From UBA1231 sp045123185 (GTDB lineage: Bacteria; Bacillota_I; Bacilli_A; ML615J-28; CAG-313): 64,000 nt of DNA. Where the stretch lies: NCBI GenBank assembly GCA_045123185.1, contig JBGVIL010000174.1, forward strand, positions 25,412 through 89,411, in the 5' to 3' direction. Each line of letters starts with the position of its first letter. Position 1 is the first letter of the stretch. The translations under genes were made by a program, and so were the position numbers. The notes below the pieces were generated by a model. That model had not been told where the DNA came from, did not search any database, and saw nothing but the letters and a program-made list of their open reading frames with translations. Positions 45,373 through 54,570 of this stretch are shown piece by piece.

Positions 45373-46926
45373 CTATAATGGAAGTTTACCATTTAATTCA
45401 AAAGATTCTTTTAGTTGTTTCACGATCGTTTTTATACTGTTTGGTGTATATTCATAAAGGCATGAATAGTTCTTTAAATTATTAAAATATGCTCTATCAA
45501 TTGGACCTTTGATTGAAACAACATATACTAATTTTTCTGATTCTAAAAGCTTATTGATGACTGCTTTTTGAACATCATCTTTATATGCATCATAGCTATA
45601 AATAATAATACTATTATGGTTTTCTACAGTAGTTAAAACTTCATCAATAAATGATTCTTCACTTCTAAATTTTAATACTTTGTTGTTTGGAAAATTGTGT
45701 TTTAAAGCATTAGTTAAATTTCGTTCATCAAACTCATCTTCAACAATACTTCCAACTTTAGCATTACAAGAAATAATCAAAGTATCTTTTTCTAATTTAG
45801 GAGCAATACCTTTAATTAAAGTATATGAATTATCAACGATTGATTCCATTAAATCGTGTTCTTCTTGATTTATAACATAGTCTTCTTCTTTAAAATATTG
45901 ACGTATTTTATTTACAAGCTTTTCTTTAGCTAGATTAATTCTAGTTACTTTTTCTTTTAATAATTCAATATCAATTTCACCATTTTTAACTGCTTCTAAA
46001 ACAGCATCAAATGATGCTTTTTGTTCTTTGTATTCATGACATAGTAATAATATATCACATCCTGCATTAAGAGCCATTACAGAACCTTTTCCAATTCCAT
46101 AAACATCAGATATTGCTTTCATCTCCATACCATCAGAAATAATTAGTCCATTAAAACCAATTTGTTTTCTTAAAACATCAGTTAGTAAAACATGTGATAA
46201 TGTTGATGGTAGTTTATCAAAAGATTTGTATAAGCAATGACTTGTCATTAATGCATCACTTTCAGTCAAATTAACAAATGGATACATATTATAATTTAAT
46301 AAGTCTTCTTTAGAATCATCAATAATTGGCAGTTCTAAATGTGAATCTTTTGTACTAGATCCTGCTCCTGGAAAATGTTTAATACAACTAAGTGCACCAC
46401 TATCTTGTATACCTTTAACAAAACCTTTTGCTTGTTTTAAAACAAACTCTTTCGTTTGTCCATAACCCCTAACATTTACTAAAGGATTTAACAAGTCTTC
46501 ATTAATTTCTAAACAAGGTGCTAGATTTAAGTTAATTCCTAAACTTAACATATCTTTGCCTATAATATATCCTGTTTTATATGGTGCGTCATCAATGCTT
46601 GTAGCAGATGTTGTAAGAGGACTTGCAGGAAATGTTACATCTTTAAAAAGTCTTACTACCATTCCACCTTCTTGATCAATTGATACTAGTGGAAAAGACC
46701 CTGTAATGTCATTAGTATATTCATATAATTCTTTCATAAAACTTTTCATTTGTTTTGTATTATCGTAGTTTCTTGCAAATAAAATAAAATTACCAATACT
46801 ATAATCTTTTATAAATTCTTTATATTCTTCATCTAAATAAGTATAAGGAAGACCTACCATTATTACTTGACCAACAAGTTCTTCTATAGTCATTTCTTCT
46901 ACAGGTTTAATTTTAAATTTATTCAT
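45373..46926 (-). CDS. Glycoside hydrolase family 3 (beta-N-acetylhexosaminidase type)
   Basis: A 517-residue enzyme. The NagZ-like core has SIDQEGGMVVRL near residue 106, KHFPGAGSSTKDSHLELP near 205 and the nucleophile segment LIISDGMEMKAIS near 260. A C-terminal GH3_C domain from about 370 makes it longer than one-domain NagZ. It has no signal peptide, so it probably acts in the cytosol on recycled muropeptide sugars. Confidence 0.88.
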   Translation of the reverse strand: MNKFKIKPVEEMTIEELVGQVIMVGLPYTYLDEEYKEFIKDYSIGNFILFARNYDNTKQMKSFMKELYEYTNDITGSFPLVSIDQEGGMVVRLFKDVTFPASPLTTSATSIDDAPYKTGYIIGKDMLSLGINLNLAPCLEINEDLLNPLVNVRGYGQTKEFVLKQAKGFVKGIQDSGALSCIKHFPGAGSSTKDSHLELPIIDDSKEDLLNYNMYPFVNLTESDALMTSHCLYKSFDKLPSTLSHVLLTDVLRKQIGFNGLIISDGMEMKAISDVYGIGKGSVMALNAGCDILLLCHEYKEQKASFDAVLEAVKNGEIDIELLKEKVTRINLAKEKLVNKIRQYFKEEDYVINQEEHDLMESIVDNSYTLIKGIAPKLEKDTLIISCNAKVGSIVEDEFDERNLTNALKHNFPNNKVLKFRSEESFIDEVLTTVENHNSIIIYSYDAYKDDVQKAVINKLLESEKLVYVVSIKGPIDRAYFNNLKNYSCLYEYTPNSIKTIVKQLKESFELNGKLPL

Positions 46927-46952
46927 AATTATTGCTCCAATATATTATATTA

Positions 46953-46974
46953 AAGGGCAAGAAAACTTGCCCTT
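46953..46974 (-). terminator. Terminator after the formate-THF ligase gene
   Basis: A 9-bp perfect inverted repeat (AAGGGCAAG) with loop AAAA; the U stretch beyond is broken by A. Confidence 0.72.
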
Positions 46975-46980
46975 ATTGTT

Positions 46981-48648
46981 TTAGAATAATCCAACGGCTT
47001 TCCCGTCAACTACATCCATTTTATTCGCAGCCGGTTCTTTAGGAAGACCAGGCATAGTCATTATATCACCAGCAAGAGCTACAATAAAGCCTGCACCAAT
47101 TGATGGTTTTAATTCTCTGATTGTAACAATAAAATCTGTTGGTCTTGCTAAAAGTTTAGGATTATCAGATAATGAGTATTGTGTTTTAGCAATACAAATT
47201 GGAAGTTTTTCCCATCCATTACGTTTTAATGCAGCCATTTGATTCTTTGCATTTGTAGTAAACTCAACAGACTTGGCACCATAGATTTCCTTACAAATAG
47301 TTGTAATCTTTTCTTTGATTGTTAGATTAACATCATAGATTGGCTTAAAAGCTTTTGAACCATCATGAAGTTCGATTTCTTTAACAACCTTTTCAGCAAG
47401 TTCTATACCACCATTACCACCTTTTGCAAACACTTCAGAAAGTGCTACAGGATGATTATGTTCTTTTGCCCAATTTGCTAAAGTTTCAATTTCTAATTCT
47501 GTATCTGTTCCAAAACGGTTAATTGCAACTACATATGGTAAATTATATTTGCCAATATTTTCAATATGTTTTTCAAGGTTTTGAATACCAGCAAGTAATG
47601 CATCTACATTTTCAATTGCTAAATCTTTTTTATCTACACCACCATGCATCTTTAATGCTCTTATAGTTGCAACAATTACCACACAAGATGGCTGTAAATC
47701 AGCCATACGGCATTTAATATCTAAGAATTTTTCAGCACCTAAATCTGCACCAAATCCTGCTTCAGTCACAACGTAATCTGCCATTTTTAATGCTGTCTTA
47801 GTTGCAATAACTGAATTACAACCATGAGCTATATTTGCAAAAGGCCCACCATGAATAAGTGTAGGTGTATGTTCTAATGTTTGAACTAGATTTGGCATAA
47901 GTGCATCTTTCATTATTAAAGTAATTGCACCAGTTGCTTTTAAATCATCAACAGTTACTGGTTTTCTATCATATGTATAAGCTACTACCATTCTTCCAAT
48001 TCTTGCTTTAAAATCTTCTAAAGAATTAGCAAGACATAAAATAGCCATTACTTCAGATGCAACAGTAATATCAAAGTGATCTTCACGTGGAACACCATTA
48101 GCACTTCCACCTAAACCAACAACAACATTACGTAAAGCACGATCATTCATATCTAAACATCTATGAATAATAATACGAGTAGGATCAATATTTAACTCGT
48201 TACCTTGTTGTAAATGATTATCTAGCATTGCACAAATAGCATTATTAGCTGTAGTAATTGCATGTAAATCACCAGTAAAATGAAGATTAATATCTTCCAT
48301 TGGAATAACTTGAGCATAGCCACCACCTGCAGCCCCTCCTTTAACACCAAGTACTGGGCCAAAGCTAGGTTCTCTTAACGCAACCACAGTGTTTTTACCA
48401 ATCTTATTCATTGCATCAGCTAATCCAATTGTTGTTGTGGATTTACCCTCACCAGCTGGAGTTGGATTAATTGCTGTCACTAAAATTAGCTTTGCATCTT
48501 TCTTATTTGAATTTAATTTATCTAAATGGATTTTGGCTTTATAATTACCATAAAGTTCTAAATCATCTTCAGTTAAATTAATCTTTTTCGCAATATCAAT
48601 TACCTTTTCTATTTTGGCTTGTTGAGCTATTTCTAAATCAGTTAACAT
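46981..48648 (-). CDS. fhs: Formate-tetrahydrofolate ligase
   Basis: A 555-residue enzyme of the expected length. The ATP loop TPAGEGKSTTTIGLADAM is near residue 66, with REPSFGPVLGVKGGAAGGGY near 93 and the C-terminal MTMPGLPKEPAANKMD. It makes 10-formyl-THF from formate, THF and ATP for purine and Met-tRNA formylation. Its terminator and the next gene's follow each side, so it is a single-gene unit. Confidence 0.95.
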   Translation of the reverse strand: MLTDLEIAQQAKIEKVIDIAKKINLTEDDLELYGNYKAKIHLDKLNSNKKDAKLILVTAINPTPAGEGKSTTTIGLADAMNKIGKNTVVALREPSFGPVLGVKGGAAGGGYAQVIPMEDINLHFTGDLHAITTANNAICAMLDNHLQQGNELNIDPTRIIIHRCLDMNDRALRNVVVGLGGSANGVPREDHFDITVASEVMAILCLANSLEDFKARIGRMVVAYTYDRKPVTVDDLKATGAITLIMKDALMPNLVQTLEHTPTLIHGGPFANIAHGCNSVIATKTALKMADYVVTEAGFGADLGAEKFLDIKCRMADLQPSCVVIVATIRALKMHGGVDKKDLAIENVDALLAGIQNLEKHIENIGKYNLPYVVAINRFGTDTELEIETLANWAKEHNHPVALSEVFAKGGNGGIELAEKVVKEIELHDGSKAFKPIYDVNLTIKEKITTICKEIYGAKSVEFTTNAKNQMAALKRNGWEKLPICIAKTQYSLSDNPKLLARPTDFIVTIRELKPSIGAGFIVALAGDIMTMPGLPKEPAANKMDVVDGKAVGLF

Positions 48649-48760
48649 ATTAATCTCCTTTCAATATTAAAAATATTCTTTCTATAATATACTGTGTATA
48701 TTATAACATTATTAAAGAAATTAAATGTCAATTATTATAATAAATCAACAAAATATATAA

Positions 48761-48791
48761 AAACCCTTAATTCAGAATGAATTAAGGGTTT
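48761..48791 (-). terminator. Terminator after the GltS-like gene
   Basis: A 13-bp perfect inverted repeat (AAACCCTTAATTC) with a 5-base loop, four bases past the stop. Confidence 0.82.
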
Positions 48792-48794
48792 AAT

Positions 48795-50246
48795 TTAATT
48801 TTCTTCTTTCCATTCAACAACTGGTTTATCTTTGTAATGTTTTTTAAATATTCTTCTTCTAAATAAATAAATAGAATAAACTACCCAAAGTACAAAGAAA
48901 ATACAACAAGCGATAATCGCATTTTGGAATGATTTACCTGCAAATCCTAATAGGAATAATAATGGTGCAATCATTACCATTGCTGGAAAGTTAGATAGAA
49001 TATATAAACTTGATGTTGGAGTTTTTAATTCTGGATCAGTTTCTTTCATTAATATCATACCATTAGATGCTGTTCCTGTTAATGTTCCAAAACTCATTAA
49101 GAAAAACTCATGTTCAAAGCCTTTAAAACATTCTTTTGCAACTTTACGAATATAAACAAAAGTTACAATTGAACCAATGATACTTAATAAAATGATTGGA
49201 ATAATATAGTTTTTAATATCATTAATTTCAATTGCTGTAACACCAGCAACAATCATTAAATCAAATGAGAATCCAGAAATACGATCCATTTGATAATTAT
49301 TAATATATTGTCTGTGCATTATGTTGCGTTTACGTAAATGTTTAACAACAAATTTAATTAACATTGCAGCAAGTGATGCCCATAAGAAATTGAATCCCCA
49401 AGCAATACTATTTGTAAAATCAGATAAGATTCCTAGCAAATACATAAAGCCAAATGATATTGCATATGCAATTGCAACAAATCCTAATTGAATTGTAAAT
49501 TTATCAACAGATTCATTATCTGGAATTTCAACAATACTTGCTTCTAATTCTTCTAATTCACGAGCATAAGTATTACATTCACGAATTTTTAAAGTGCCTC
49601 TTTTTTTATGTACATTAATATATAAAACACCAAACACTGATGCAACAACAAATCCAATTGATGCTAAAGATAAACCAAAACTACCATTACCTGCAAATTG
49701 AGCAGCAGTAGTATTAGTATAATTAATATCCCAAGTTAACGCATTACCTGGTCCTTGACCAAAACCAAGTGGTAAAATTACACCACAAACGTAAGATACA
49801 ATTTGATCACTATATCTAGTAATTAAGAATAACACAATAGTAATTAAAAGACCCACAAAGGCTTGTAACATATATGTTCCACCTTGTAAAGCACCAAATT
49901 CAAATACTTGAGCTTTGTTAGTTTTATGTTTGCTTTTTTCTGTTTTCAAAGACATAGCAGCAAACCCAATCGCAAGACAATGATAAGTAATTACTTGCAT
50001 CATTCTTTTGTCAACAAAGTCATGCCCAAATTGTTTAAAAATAGTATTAATAATTAATAATAAAGTTCCACCTAATAAAGCTGAAGGAACAAGTAATTTT
50101 CTAAATAGTGGTATTTTACGACGAAGAATATTACCAATAACTAAGAATATTAATAATAAACCGAATTGAACCATAAATGACCAAACAGGGCCATAATTTG
50201 CTAAAGTAAAATCCCAATCTCCATTAGCCATAATTAAATTTAACAT
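48795..50246 (-). CDS. GltS-like sodium/glutamate symporter
   Basis: A protein of about 483 residues with ten or more membrane segments and two inverted halves. LRRKIPLFRKLLVPSALLGG near residue 40 and PLGFGQGPGNALTWD near 160 match the GltS opening and pore loop; GTLTGTASNGMILMKETDP near 385 is the second loop. A central loop of charged residues lies near 225-250. I start at ATG 50246, since the ATG five codons earlier is inside the GGAG ribosome site. A consensus promoter lies upstream. Confidence 0.78.
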   Translation of the reverse strand: MLNLIMANGDWDFTLANYGPVWSFMVQFGLLLIFLVIGNILRRKIPLFRKLLVPSALLGGTLLLIINTIFKQFGHDFVDKRMMQVITYHCLAIGFAAMSLKTEKSKHKTNKAQVFEFGALQGGTYMLQAFVGLLITIVLFLITRYSDQIVSYVCGVILPLGFGQGPGNALTWDINYTNTTAAQFAGNGSFGLSLASIGFVVASVFGVLYINVHKKRGTLKIRECNTYARELEELEASIVEIPDNESVDKFTIQLGFVAIAYAISFGFMYLLGILSDFTNSIAWGFNFLWASLAAMLIKFVVKHLRKRNIMHRQYINNYQMDRISGFSFDLMIVAGVTAIEINDIKNYIIPIILLSIIGSIVTFVYIRKVAKECFKGFEHEFFLMSFGTLTGTASNGMILMKETDPELKTPTSSLYILSNFPAMVMIAPLLFLLGFAGKSFQNAIIACCIFFVLWVVYSIYLFRRRIFKKHYKDKPVVEWKEEN

Positions 50247-50313
50247 AATAATTTTCTCCATTTCGTTTAATTTTCACATTATCCCAATGAATAAATTAAT
50301 TTAAAACATTGTT

Positions 50314-50342
50314 ATTATACCACATATTGATATCATTGTCAA
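50314..50342 (-). promoter_or_regulatory. Consensus promoter of the GltS-like gene
   Basis: Minus-strand TTGACA (50337-50342), 17-base spacer, TATAAT (50314-50319): perfect -35 and -10 boxes at ideal spacing. Confidence 0.85.
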
Positions 50343-50398
50343 AAGTAAAAACATTCATACAAATCTTTATTTATACTAAATATATCTATATATAATAA

Positions 50399-50429
50399 AA
50401 AAATATGTCTATATAAAAGACATATTTTT
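50399..50429 (-). terminator. Terminator after the HD-domain gene
   Basis: A 12-bp perfect inverted repeat (AAAAATATGTCT) with a 7-base loop; A-T rich stem with T-rich flank. Confidence 0.72.
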
Positions 50430-50439
50430 ATATATTATT

Positions 50440-51081
50440 TTATAAATTACCAGCCCATTCATTAATAAATCTACTAATGAAATCTTTCATAAATTTTTCT
50501 CTTTCATCAGCAATTTCAATTGCTTTTTTAGTATTCATTAATTTTTTCAAATTAAATAACTTTTCATAAAAATGATTAACTGTAGTTGATATATGATTAC
50601 GATACTCGGATTCTGTCATGTTTAGTTTTGGTAAAATTTCAGGATCATACATAACTCTGTTATGATGTCCGCCATAAGCAAATGCTCTTGCAATACCGAT
50701 TGCACCAAGTGCATCTAAACGATCAGCATCTTGAACAATACACCCCTCTAATGAAGAAGGTTTGATTGTATCAGTTCCTTTGTAAGATACTTCATCAATT
50801 ATACTACAAATTAAATTAATCTCATTATTATCAATATTGTTTTCTTTTAAAAAGTTTCTTGCGTTATCTTTATTTAAACTAGTATTAGGCGATAATTTTA
50901 CATCATCCACATCATGTAATAAAGCAGCCAAACTTACAATTTTTAAATTTGCTTGTTCTTCATTAGCGATTTCTATTGCCGTATTATATACACGAAGTGT
51001 GTGAAAATAATCATGTCCGCTATATTCATTTTTAAAGAACTGTTTAACAAATTCAATTGTTTTATTAATTAGTTGTTCCAT
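50440..51081 (-). CDS. HD-domain phosphohydrolase
   Basis: A 213-residue protein of the YedJ/YpgQ type. The metal ligands appear as His27 (GHDYFHTLRV), the HD pair in LAALLHDVDDVK near residue 52, and Asp in VQDADRLDALGAIGIARAF near 120. It probably hydrolyses nucleotides or related phosphates. It starts three bases after the cyclophilin stop, so the two are one operon. Confidence 0.88.
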   Translation of the reverse strand: MEQLINKTIEFVKQFFKNEYSGHDYFHTLRVYNTAIEIANEEQANLKIVSLAALLHDVDDVKLSPNTSLNKDNARNFLKENNIDNNEINLICSIIDEVSYKGTDTIKPSSLEGCIVQDADRLDALGAIGIARAFAYGGHHNRVMYDPEILPKLNMTESEYRNHISTTVNHFYEKLFNLKKLMNTKKAIEIADEREKFMKDFISRFINEWAGNL

Positions 51082-51084
51082 AAA

Positions 51085-51597
51085 CTAGATTCTTTCAATT
51101 GTTTTGATTGTAATAAATGGATAAGGGAAATCTGCAAAAGCATTACTTACAAATTCTGTTCTTGCGTTATTTAACTCTTCTAATACCTTATAACTTTCTT
51201 CACCAATTACTTTACCAAATGCAGCATATTGTCCATCTAAATGAGGAGCATCAGCAGTACAAATAAAGAACTGTGAAGATGCTGAATCTTTAACATTAGT
51301 TCTAGCCATTGAAACAACACCAAGTGTATGTTTTAAATTATTTTCTACACCGTTGCTTGCAAACTCACCTTTAATTGATTCTACTTCATCAGCTTCATAT
51401 AATTCATTACCATCAATTTTATAACCACCAGTTTGTACCATAAAGTTTCTAATTATACGATGAAATATTATACCATCAAAATAATGAGCATCAACAAGTT
51501 TTAAAAAGTTTTTTACACTGATAGGAGCAACATCTTCATATAGTTCCATATCAATAAATTTTTCATTATCTAAAGTCATTCTTACATTATAAATCAT
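51085..51597 (-). CDS. Cyclophilin-type peptidyl-prolyl isomerase
   Basis: A 170-residue single-domain cyclophilin. The active-site motif FHRIIRNFMVQTGG is near residue 47 and GVVSMARTNVKDSASSQFFI near 90. The insert NELYEADEVESIKGEFASNG is typical of bacterial cytosolic forms. No signal peptide. GAGGTG site. Co-transcribed with the HD hydrolase. Confidence 0.92.
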   Translation of the reverse strand: MIYNVRMTLDNEKFIDMELYEDVAPISVKNFLKLVDAHYFDGIIFHRIIRNFMVQTGGYKIDGNELYEADEVESIKGEFASNGVENNLKHTLGVVSMARTNVKDSASSQFFICTADAPHLDGQYAAFGKVIGEESYKVLEELNNARTEFVSNAFADFPYPFITIKTIERI

Positions 51598-51614
51598 ATT
51601 AACACCTCTTTATT

Positions 51615-51707
51615 TTATTTTTCTTGTTCTAAACAATATTTAAGATATTTAATCATATTGTCATTTAAATTAATTTCTTGTAATTTATTAATAACCAATT
51701 TTAGCAA
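51615..51707 (-). pseudogene. Possible 3' remnant of a lost gene
   Basis: A short minus-strand frame of about 30 codons (LLKLVINKLQEINLNDNM then IKYLKYCLEQEK, TAA at 51615). It has no ATG or ribosome site near its 5' end and in-frame stops just above it, so it looks like the end of a helical gene cut off by the Fic gene. It could also be chance. Confidence 0.25.
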
Positions 51708-51719
51708 CTAAATAAAAAG

Positions 51720-52616
51720 TTACTTATCATACTCAATTCTAAAATAATCAAGATACACTTTAAATTGATCTTGAGCTGCAAGACACGTATCAATTAAATA
51801 TCCTTTCTCTTGTTTCCATTCTTTTAACCCTCTATAATAGAACATCTTTAGTTTTTCATCTATTATAAAAGGAACTATATTATATTTAAGACATTCCTTA
51901 AACATTAAAAGTCTGCCCACTCTACCATTACCATCTTGAAAAGGATGGATATATTCAAATCTATAATGAAACTCGATTATATCATTTAATGTTTTATTTT
52001 TAATATTATTATACCATTCTATTAAAGATTTAACTTCATCTTCTACTTTTTCTGGACTTGTTGTAGCTCTTCCACCAACTTCATTTGGAAGTTTTTTATA
52101 ATCACCTACAACGAACCAATTTTTTCTACTATCAGTTGTTCCGTTTTTTAAAATCAAGTGTAGTTGTTTTATTAAATTTTCAGTAACATTAAGATTAGCT
52201 TTATCTATGATTAAATCTATACATCTAAAGTGATTAGCAGTTTCAACAATATCATCAACATTAATAACTTGATCAGTTAAACCTATTGTATTAGTTTCAT
52301 ATATGTATCTAGTTTGATCATGTGTAAGCCGACTTCCTTCTATATGGTTAGAGTTATATGTCAGTTCTATTTGAACCTTGTGATATATTCCACCTTTAAG
52401 TTTAGATTCTTTTTCTAATTTTAAAATATCAAGTAATGTTTTTTTATTATTACTAGCTCTTGCTTTTCTATCAGGTTTAACTGCATCGCTAGGTATCATC
52501 CAAGTTTTACCAACAAGATAAGCGCCAGGGATTCTTCCTTCTGCACAATAATTTCTAACACTTCGTTCTGACAGATTCCATAGTTTTGCTATTTCAGATA
52601 CGCTTAAAAAATTCAT
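51720..52616 (-). CDS. Fic-domain protein with N-terminal MerR/excisionase-like HTH
   Basis: A 298-residue protein. Residues 1-50 are a helix-turn-helix of the excisionase kind (LSVSEIAKLWNLSERSVRNY then MIPSDAV). The Fic core has the full motif HPFQDGNGRVGR near residue 223 and an inhibitory-type helix NSNHIEGSRLT near 90, matching (S/T)xxxE(G/N). This combination can act as a regulator and AMPylase. GAGGTG precedes the ATG. It differs clearly from the 19.0 kb Fic protein. Confidence 0.88.
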   Translation of the reverse strand: MNFLSVSEIAKLWNLSERSVRNYCAEGRIPGAYLVGKTWMIPSDAVKPDRKARASNNKKTLLDILKLEKESKLKGGIYHKVQIELTYNSNHIEGSRLTHDQTRYIYETNTIGLTDQVINVDDIVETANHFRCIDLIIDKANLNVTENLIKQLHLILKNGTTDSRKNWFVVGDYKKLPNEVGGRATTSPEKVEDEVKSLIEWYNNIKNKTLNDIIEFHYRFEYIHPFQDGNGRVGRLLMFKECLKYNIVPFIIDEKLKMFYYRGLKEWKQEKGYLIDTCLAAQDQFKVYLDYFRIEYDK

Positions 52617-52778
52617 AATAGCACCTCAAGTTACTATTATTATATCACATTATCGGCAAAATATCAAGTAATTGAATGTGCAATTCTATGATTTTTTGCC
52701 GATATAGGAAGTTTTACAATTAAAGATAAATTATAATTTATCTAACATTATTATACCATAATCTCATCTATATTTCTA

Positions 52779-52862
52779 CCATTATCTCTTATAGGTTCGA
52801 GTCCCATCAGAACCTAACATTCGAATCTCGTAAGTTAATGGTTCAAGTCCATGGTCAGTCTC
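52779..52862. repeat. Left copy of an 84-bp repeat of tRNA T-arm-like segments
   Basis: Three T-arm-like segments in a row: GGTTCGAGTCCC, CATTCGAATCTCG and GGTTCAAGTCC. The same 84-bp unit recurs at 59635-59718 with about ten mismatches. After an extra hairpin (52864-52885) the likeness resumes with TCTAAATGTTTCATA at 52896. No full tRNA cloverleaf can be built. The rest of 52617-53015 holds only the ATPase gene's terminator. It looks like an attachment-site scar of a mobile element (inference). Confidence 0.6.
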
Positions 52863-52983
52863 CAATAGTTGTATTTACAACTATTAGTCTTTAAGTCTAA
52901 ATGTTTCATAATGCATCTTTTTGTTCATCACTTTATTTTTCTTTATAATCTATAAGTCTATTATGTTTATGAAAGCAAAAAAG

Positions 52984-53006
52984 AACTAGTATGTATTGTA
53001 CTAGCT
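52984..53006 (-). terminator. Terminator after the second DUF4143 ATPase gene
   Basis: An imperfect hairpin (AACTAGTA with TACTAGCT) just after the stop at 53016, with a T6 run beyond on the minus strand. Confidence 0.62.
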
Positions 53007-53015
53007 CCTATTACT

Positions 53016-54359
53016 TTATTTAATCAAAAATGCCATATATAAAGGAATTGTATTAATCCCATTTGTAGTTCCTATATTTGTATCGGCAAGTTTGAAATTA
53101 CGACTAATATCATATTTATCTTTATTGTTTAATATTTCTTTTAATGATTTTGCATTACCATTATTTGATTTAACTTCTATTAATGTCAGTTCATTATTAT
53201 ACCTTGTTACAAAATCTATTTCTAATCCGCTAGATTTATGATAGTAATATAAATCTTTATGCAATTTATTAAAAGCATCTGAAATTATATTTTCAAATAT
53301 TGCGCCTTTGTATACTTTTAAATCACCATTAATAATATTATCAGCAGTTCCATCCTCTAACATTGCTATAAATAGTCCGGTATCGGTCACATATATTTTA
53401 AATGTATCTTCATCCTTATTACCATCAAGCGGAAGTTCTAAATTATTTAAATTATGACATTTACAAATTAATCCGAATTCTTCTAACCACGTAATTGCAT
53501 TACTATGACTTCTAGCTTTAGCATTACTAGCAACTAATTTATATTGAAACTTTTTATTTTCTTTTGAAAGTTGATTTGGAATAGATTTATATACTTGCAT
53601 AATCTTAGTAAGTTCAGTTTGATTGATTTCTTGAACCTCATCTTTATTAAGATGTTTCCCAAAATCATCTTTATAACTTTCAAGAATACTTTGTTGAATT
53701 TCTCTAACTTGTGTTAAATCATGAGTTAAATTAAATACATTAACTACATCAGGTAGTCCACCCACACAAAGGTATTCTTTAAAATATTTCATAAGTTTTT
53801 CATTAACATTGGGAATGACTTGTGTTTTATCTTCAAAAGATTTTTTTACATAATCAATTACTGACTTTTCTAATCCAATTGCCCATAAATATTCTTCAAA
53901 ATCCATAGGTTTCATTGTAATAACTTTTTCAAAACCAGTAGATACTCCTTTTGATACTTTTTTATTATATCCTCTCAAACCAAGAAGAGAGCCTGTACAA
54001 ATAAGATCAAATCTTCCATCTTCCATAAATGGTTTTATTGCAGATCTAGCATTCGCACATTCTTGTAGCTCATCAAAAATAATTATTGTTTTGTAAGGTA
54101 TGAATTTTGCTCCTAAATTAGATGCTGATAAACTTATTATTAAATCATTAACATTTAAATCTTTATCAAATAATGACTTAACAGAAGTATTATGCATGAA
54201 ATCAATATACACAACATTTTCATAATATTCTTCACAAAACTTTCTAACAATTGTTGTTTTACCAATTTGTCTTAATCCTTTAATTATTAAAGCTCTTTTT
54301 TTAATTTTTAATGATTCGTGCCAAGAAATAATGTCATTATAAATTTTTCTTTCAAACAT
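53016..54359 (-). CDS. AAA ATPase with C-terminal DUF4143 domain (second copy)
   Basis: A protein of about 447 residues. Walker A GLRQIGKTT near residue 28, Walker B TIIIFDELQE near 96, sensor CTGSLLGLR near 122. The DUF4143 part has GLEIDFVTRYNNELTLIEVKS, a PD-(D/E)xK-like D...ExK. I start at the ATG at 54359 behind GAGGTGAGAG; the longer frame would begin inside the promoter. It is only distantly like the 22.2 kb ATPase. Its promoter carries three operator-like repeats, so autoregulation is likely (inference). Confidence 0.88.
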   Translation of the reverse strand: MFERKIYNDIISWHESLKIKKRALIIKGLRQIGKTTIVRKFCEEYYENVVYIDFMHNTSVKSLFDKDLNVNDLIISLSASNLGAKFIPYKTIIIFDELQECANARSAIKPFMEDGRFDLICTGSLLGLRGYNKKVSKGVSTGFEKVITMKPMDFEEYLWAIGLEKSVIDYVKKSFEDKTQVIPNVNEKLMKYFKEYLCVGGLPDVVNVFNLTHDLTQVREIQQSILESYKDDFGKHLNKDEVQEINQTELTKIMQVYKSIPNQLSKENKKFQYKLVASNAKARSHSNAITWLEEFGLICKCHNLNNLELPLDGNKDEDTFKIYVTDTGLFIAMLEDGTADNIINGDLKVYKGAIFENIISDAFNKLHKDLYYYHKSSGLEIDFVTRYNNELTLIEVKSNNGNAKSLKEILNNKDKYDISRNFKLADTNIGTTNGINTIPLYMAFLIK

Positions 54360-54378
54360 AACTCTCACCTCTGAATAT

Positions 54379-54407
54379 ATTATACACTTTTTTATAGTGA
54401 GTTTCAA
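54379..54407 (-). promoter_or_regulatory. Promoter of the second DUF4143 gene, with an operator in its spacer
   Basis: Minus-strand TTGAAA (54402-54407), 17-base spacer, TATAAT (54379-54384). The spacer is exactly one copy of the repeat CTCACTATAAAAAAGTG, so any bound protein would block RNA polymerase. Confidence 0.8.
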
Positions 54408-54470
54408 GTAAAATGTGCACTTTTTTATAGTGAGTTTTCGACATAATTTGTACTTTTTTATAGTGATTTC
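54385..54470. repeat. Three operator-like repeats spaced exactly 33 bp
   Basis: CACTTTTTTATAGTGAGTTT at 54385 and 54418, and a close copy (TACTTTTTTATAGTGATTTC) at 54451. Each has inverted ends CACT/AGTG. The 33-bp period equals about three helical turns, placing all copies on one DNA face. Confidence 0.85.
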
Positions 54471-54481
54471 TTCGAGTGATT

Positions 54482-54546
54482 GTATTTTCTCATTTACATT
54501 TCTATATTTAAAAAGCCAGCTAACTTTTTTTGTTGGTTAACTGACT
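54482..54546 (-). repeat. Terminator-promoter cassette, copy 3 (degenerate)
   Basis: The terminator arms AAGCCAGCTAAC and GTTAACTGACT after the 54.6 kb gene are followed in minus-strand reading by an AAATGAGAAAATACAAT segment. It matches the cassettes at 55.5 and 57.2 kb in order and wording, with more changes. Confidence 0.6.
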
Positions 54547-54570
54547 CTATATATTATAAATATATATTTG

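Noticed and set aside
48668..48740. A promoter TTGACA...TATAAT before fhs
   Set aside because: The spacing is 20 bases, outside the normal range, so I did not call it.
52779..52862. Intact tRNA genes at the T-arm-like repeats
   Set aside because: Only T-arm-like pieces are present; no acceptor, D or anticodon arm can be paired around them.
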